NCBI GenBank assembly: GCA_964449305.1
Contig: CAYUYM010000142.1
Location: 1 to 8,832, forward strand
Direction: 5' to 3'
DNA from: CAYUYM01 sp964449305
Lineage (GTDB): Bacteria > Bacteroidota > Ignavibacteria > SZUA-365 > CAYQST01
DNA: 8,832 bases
The first letter of the stretch is position 1. Each line of letters opens with the position of its first letter. A program made the translations under genes and the position numbers. Under the pieces are notes generated by a model, which worked only from the letters and a program-made list of their open reading frames with translations, did not search any database and had not been told where the DNA came from. Below are positions 7,140 to 8,832 of this stretch, in pieces.

Positions 7140-7246
7140 GGTGCCTTGTCAACCAGGACAGCGCCCGCGACCATGGGCATGTGCTTCGGGCAACATACCC
7201 GGCGTCTCTGCAACCGGACCAGGGTTGCCTGTGGCACTGCCATTTT
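7140..7246 (+). other. Cluster of dyads/hairpins, possible structured RNA or operator array
   Basis: Four inverted repeats follow one another. The first (7140-7165) pairs GGTGC/GCGCC with one wobble, then TGTC/GACA across a 2-base bulge, with loop AACCAG. The second (7175-7200) pairs GGG/CCC and ATGT/ACAT around a C-A mismatch, then GC/GC past a bulged A, closing on TTCGG. The third (7210-7228) is a perfect GCAACC/GGTTGC with loop GGACCAG. The fourth (7232-7242) is TGGC-ACT-GCCA followed by TTTT (7243-7246), a weak terminator shape. It could be a small RNA, a leader structure or protein-binding dyads. I recognise no known RNA family and it is not a tRNA. Confidence 0.3.
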
Positions 7247-7366
7247 GTCGCATCTTGTACCCACAATCCGGAACCGGAACCCACCGAAGGAGGAGCGGAC
7301 ACCTCTGGTGCTTCGTTTCCGATCCGACAATGGCAATTCACTCCTTCGGATGGTGCTTCCACCTTC

Positions 7367-7382
7367 CGGCACAATCCTTGCA
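7367..7382 (+). promoter_or_regulatory. Candidate sigma-54 (-24/-12) promoter of hsp20-dnaK
   Basis: CGGCACAATCCTTGCA matches the sigma-54 consensus TGGCACGnnnnTTGCW at all but two positions (C for T at the first, A for G at the seventh). The invariant GG (7368-7369) and GC (7380-7381) have the exact required spacing. Transcription would begin near 7393, giving a leader of about 34 bases with the hsp20 ribosome site. Sigma-54 promoters need an activator that binds upstream; the perfect dyad at 7210-7228 is centred about 175 bases upstream, a usual distance for such enhancers. The match is seen; its use is inference. Confidence 0.4.
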
Positions 7383-7414
7383 TTGCTCTCTCCGGTTTGT
7401 GAAACACCAATAAT

Positions 7415-7418
7415 GGAG
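7415..7418 (+). promoter_or_regulatory. Ribosome binding site of hsp20
   Basis: GGAG is 8 bases before the ATG at 7427. This favours 7427 over the in-frame ATGs at 7436 and 7451. Confidence 0.6.
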
Positions 7419-7426
7419 ATGACAGA

Positions 7427-7864
7427 ATGCCACACATGAGAGTTGAACCGATGAAGGAATTCCAGAATCTGGCCGACCGCATGAAGAAATTTGTCGACGA
7501 GTTTCCGGAATCCTTTTCCGTGGAATTCGGAAGCGCCTTCGAACCACGCGTCGATGTCATGACGGTTGCCGACCGTCTCATCCTCCAGGTGGAACTGCCG
7601 GGCATGAGCAGGGAGCAGGTTCGCCTGATGATCGTGGACGACACCCTGGTCATCTCCGGCGAAAAGGGGCAGCCGTCGCAGGATTCCACCGTCACCATCC
7701 ATCGGAGTGAGCGCTGCTATGGCCGCTTCGAACGCAGGGTGACACTGCCCGTTGCCATCGACCGGTCCACGATATCCGCCACCATGACCAATGGCGTGCT
7801 GGAAGTGGGCATGAAGCTGGCCCTTCCGAAAGCCGACAGCGAGATCAGCATCACCATCGAATAA
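7427..7864 (+). CDS. Small heat-shock protein, Hsp20/alpha-crystallin family
   Basis: This 145-residue ATP-independent holdase chaperone binds unfolding proteins in the cytoplasm and keeps them ready for refolding by DnaK. A short N-terminal arm (1-37, with a helical stretch EFQNLADRMKKFVDEF) is followed by the alpha-crystallin domain (about 38-136). That domain contains EPRVDV, the strand LILQVELPGM (51-60), ERCYGRFERRVTLP (95-108) and the hallmark NGVLEVGMKL (122-131). The C-terminal tail SEISITIE carries an I-x-I element (ISI or ITI, 140-144), which mediates oligomer assembly in the family. Length is typical. It lies 37 bases upstream of dnaK on the same strand, so the two are probably one stress operon. 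A sigma-54-like element lies about 45 bases upstream of its start. Confidence 0.93.
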   Translation: MPHMRVEPMKEFQNLADRMKKFVDEFPESFSVEFGSAFEPRVDVMTVADRLILQVELPGMSREQVRLMIVDDTLVISGEKGQPSQDSTVTIHRSERCYGRFERRVTLPVAIDRSTISATMTNGVLEVGMKLALPKADSEISITIE

Positions 7865-7889
7865 CACAACGAATCACACAACGTAGAAC

Positions 7890-7893
7890 GGAG
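7890..7893 (+). promoter_or_regulatory. Ribosome binding site of dnaK
   Basis: GGAG is 8 bases before the ATG at 7902 and agrees with the conserved DnaK N-terminus MAKIIGIDLGTTNS. Confidence 0.6.
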
Positions 7894-7901
7894 AACATCC
7901 C

Positions 7902-8832
7902 ATGGCAAAAATCATTGGAATCGATCTTGGCACCACCAACTCCGTCGTTTCCGTCATGGAGGGAACGACGCCGGTGGTCATCCCCAACTCCGATGGCGGG
8001 CGCACGACGCCGTCCGTCATCGGCTTCAAAAAGGACGGCGAACGCGTGGTGGGCAATGCCGCCAAGCGCCAGGCCGTCACCAACCCCCAGAACACCATCT
8101 ACTCCATCAAGCGCTTCATGGGCCGCGTCTTCAACGAGGTGTCCCAGGAAATCACTGAAGTGCCCTACACTGTGATCGCCGGCGAAAACAATTCCGCCCG
8201 CGTCCGAGTCAACGACCGCGTCTATTCCCCGCCCGAAATCAGCGCCATGGTCCTTCAGGCCCTGAAGAAGTCGGCGGAGGAGTACCTCGGCACCCCCGTC
8301 ACGGAGGCGGTGATCACCGTGCCGGCGTACTTCAACGACGCGCAGCGCCAGGCGACCAAGGATGCCGGTGAGATCGCCGGACTCAAGGTGCGACGCATCA
8401 TCAACGAGCCGACGGCAGCCGCACTCGCCTATGGCCTCGACAAGAAGATGAAGCAGCAGAAAATCGCCGTGTATGACCTCGGTGGCGGCACCTTCGACAT
8501 CTCCATCCTGGAACTCGGCGACGGCGTCTTTGAGGTGAAATCCACGAACGGCGACACCCACCTCGGTGGGGACGACTTCGACAAACGCCTCATTGATCAC
8601 ATCGCCGACGAATTCCAGAAATCCGACGGCGTCGATCTGCGCCGCGATCCCATGTCCCTTCAGCGCCTCAAGGAGGCTGCGGAGAAGGCCAAGATGGAGC
8701 TTTCGACCCTGATGCAGACGGAGATCAACCTGCCGTTCATCACGGCCACAGCGGATGGCCCCAAGCACCTGACCATGACCATCACCCGGATGAAATTCGA
8801 GCAGCTCACAGACGATCTCATCCGCCGCACGG
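7902..8832 (+). CDS. dnaK: Chaperone protein DnaK (Hsp70), 5' part only
   Basis: This is the first 310 codons of DnaK, cut by the window end, against about 630-640 residues in the family. The part present is most of the nucleotide-binding domain. It shows phosphate-1 IGIDLGTTNSVV (5-16), catalytic-region Lys70 in SIKRFMGR, the EVPY segment (86-89), VITVPAYFNDAQRQATKDAG (137-156), NEPTAAALAYGLDK (168-181), phosphate-2 DLGGGTFDISILEL (192-205) and GDTHLGGDDFD (217-227). DnaK uses ATP to refold and protect cytoplasmic proteins, normally with DnaJ and GrpE, neither of which is in the window. The GVDLRRDPMSLQRLKEAAEK spacer (243-262) resembles Bacteroidota/Chlorobiota DnaK as I remember it. It lies 37 bases after hsp20 and probably shares its promoter; I saw no separate promoter in that gap. 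Confidence 0.98.
   Translation, partial: MAKIIGIDLGTTNSVVSVMEGTTPVVIPNSDGGRTTPSVIGFKKDGERVVGNAAKRQAVTNPQNTIYSIKRFMGRVFNEVSQEITEVPYTVIAGENNSARVRVNDRVYSPPEISAMVLQALKKSAEEYLGTPVTEAVITVPAYFNDAQRQATKDAGEIAGLKVRRIINEPTAAALAYGLDKKMKQQKIAVYDLGGGTFDISILELGDGVFEVKSTNGDTHLGGDDFDKRLIDHIADEFQKSDGVDLRRDPMSLQRLKEAAEKAKMELSTLMQTEINLPFITATADGPKHLTMTITRMKFEQLTDDLIRRT

Larger units (their letters stand above)
7021..7426. other. 406-base divergent intergenic region
   Basis: This gap separates the minus-strand HD gene from the plus-strand hsp20-dnaK pair and must carry the promoters of both. I see no protein gene in it. From left to right it holds the HD gene ribosome site (7030-7033), a candidate Bacteroidota-type promoter facing left (7101-7131), three consecutive dyads (7140-7165, 7175-7200, 7210-7228), a short hairpin followed by TTTT (7232-7246), a CCGGAA tandem pair (7268-7279), an isolated AAGGAGG (7287-7293) with no well-placed start codon, and a sigma-54-like element (7367-7382). 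No CIRCE element (GAGTGCTAA half-sites) and no HspR HAIR box were seen. Confidence 0.7.

Noticed and set aside
7232..7247. Second possible sigma-54 site beginning TGGCAC at 7232
   Set aside because: The -12 part reads TTTTG instead of TTGCA at the required spacing, so the invariant GC is missing.
5827..7413. Open frame of 528 codons on the plus strand across the HD gene and the intergenic region
   Set aside because: It is antisense to the HD gene, has no family resemblance or ribosome site, and runs through the region holding the candidate promoters.
7308..7439. Short plus-strand frame from a GTG after the AAGGAGG at 7287-7293, overlapping the hsp20 start
   Set aside because: The spacing of 14 bases from ribosome site to GTG is too long, the peptide has no recognisable features, and it would cross the candidate sigma-54 promoter.
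7021..7698. N-terminal extension of the HD protein back to an ATG at 7698
   Set aside because: It would overlap hsp20 antisense and shows no nucleotidyltransferase GG...R or DxD motif, so it does not supply the missing head. The ATG at 7020 has a good ribosome site.
7851..8768. Open frame of 305 codons on the minus strand opposite dnaK
   Set aside because: Long antisense frames opposite dnaK are a well-known by-product of its codon use. The translation is a His/Asp/Gly/Val-rich shadow with no recognisable family and no ribosome site.
1..8832. CRISPR array, tRNA or rRNA genes
   Set aside because: No spaced repeat array beyond the two copies at the left edge, no T-loop/anticodon arrangement and no rRNA-like segment were seen on either strand.

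Overview
The window comes from a GC-rich, Gram-negative (double-membrane) bacterium, most probably of the Bacteroidota/Chlorobiota/Ignavibacteria (FCB) lineage. Three things point there. The DnaK N-terminus and its nucleotide-binding-domain spacer resemble Bacteroidota/Chlorobiota DnaK. The HD-domain protein matches the C-terminal part of Bacteroidota-type CCA-adding enzymes. A Bacteroidota-style -33/-7 promoter lies upstream of that gene. This placement is made from memory of the families, not from a search.

Layout. Positions 1-62 hold two near-identical 20-bp direct repeats, probably the outer end of an insertion sequence (IS21-like) lying mostly outside the window. Positions 63-5912, minus strand, are a compact five-gene operon for a tripartite ABC efflux system. 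In transcription order it encodes a TolC-type outer-membrane factor (5912-4593), a MacA/HlyD-type adaptor (4565-3255), a LolD/MacB-type ATPase (3244-2540) and two paralogous MacB/FtsX-type permeases (2535-1297 and 1289-63). Gaps are 27, 10, 4 and 7 bases. Unlike classical MacB, the ATPase is a separate protein and the permease is duplicated. The natural model is one ATPase dimer serving a permease heterodimer, with the adaptor and TolC-like channel carrying substrate out. The substrate cannot be read from the sequence.

Positions 5913-6009 form a short spacer with a run of nine G. Positions 6010-7020, minus strand, encode an HD-domain protein that looks like the C-terminal half of a CCA tRNA nucleotidyltransferase without its catalytic nucleotidyltransferase head. 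Positions 7021-7426 are a 406-base divergent intergenic region. It holds a candidate Bacteroidota-type promoter for the HD gene, a row of dyads/hairpins (7140-7246) and a good sigma-54-type -24/-12 match just upstream of the chaperone genes. Positions 7427-8832, plus strand, encode a small heat-shock protein (Hsp20) followed after 37 bases by dnaK, cut by the window end after 310 codons.

Most of the window is ordinary: an efflux operon and a chaperone operon. The points most worth a second look are the headless CCA-type HD protein, the possible sigma-54 control of hsp20-dnaK together with the dyad cluster upstream, and the insertion-sequence end a few bases after the last efflux gene. I saw no clear evidence of a wholly new system.
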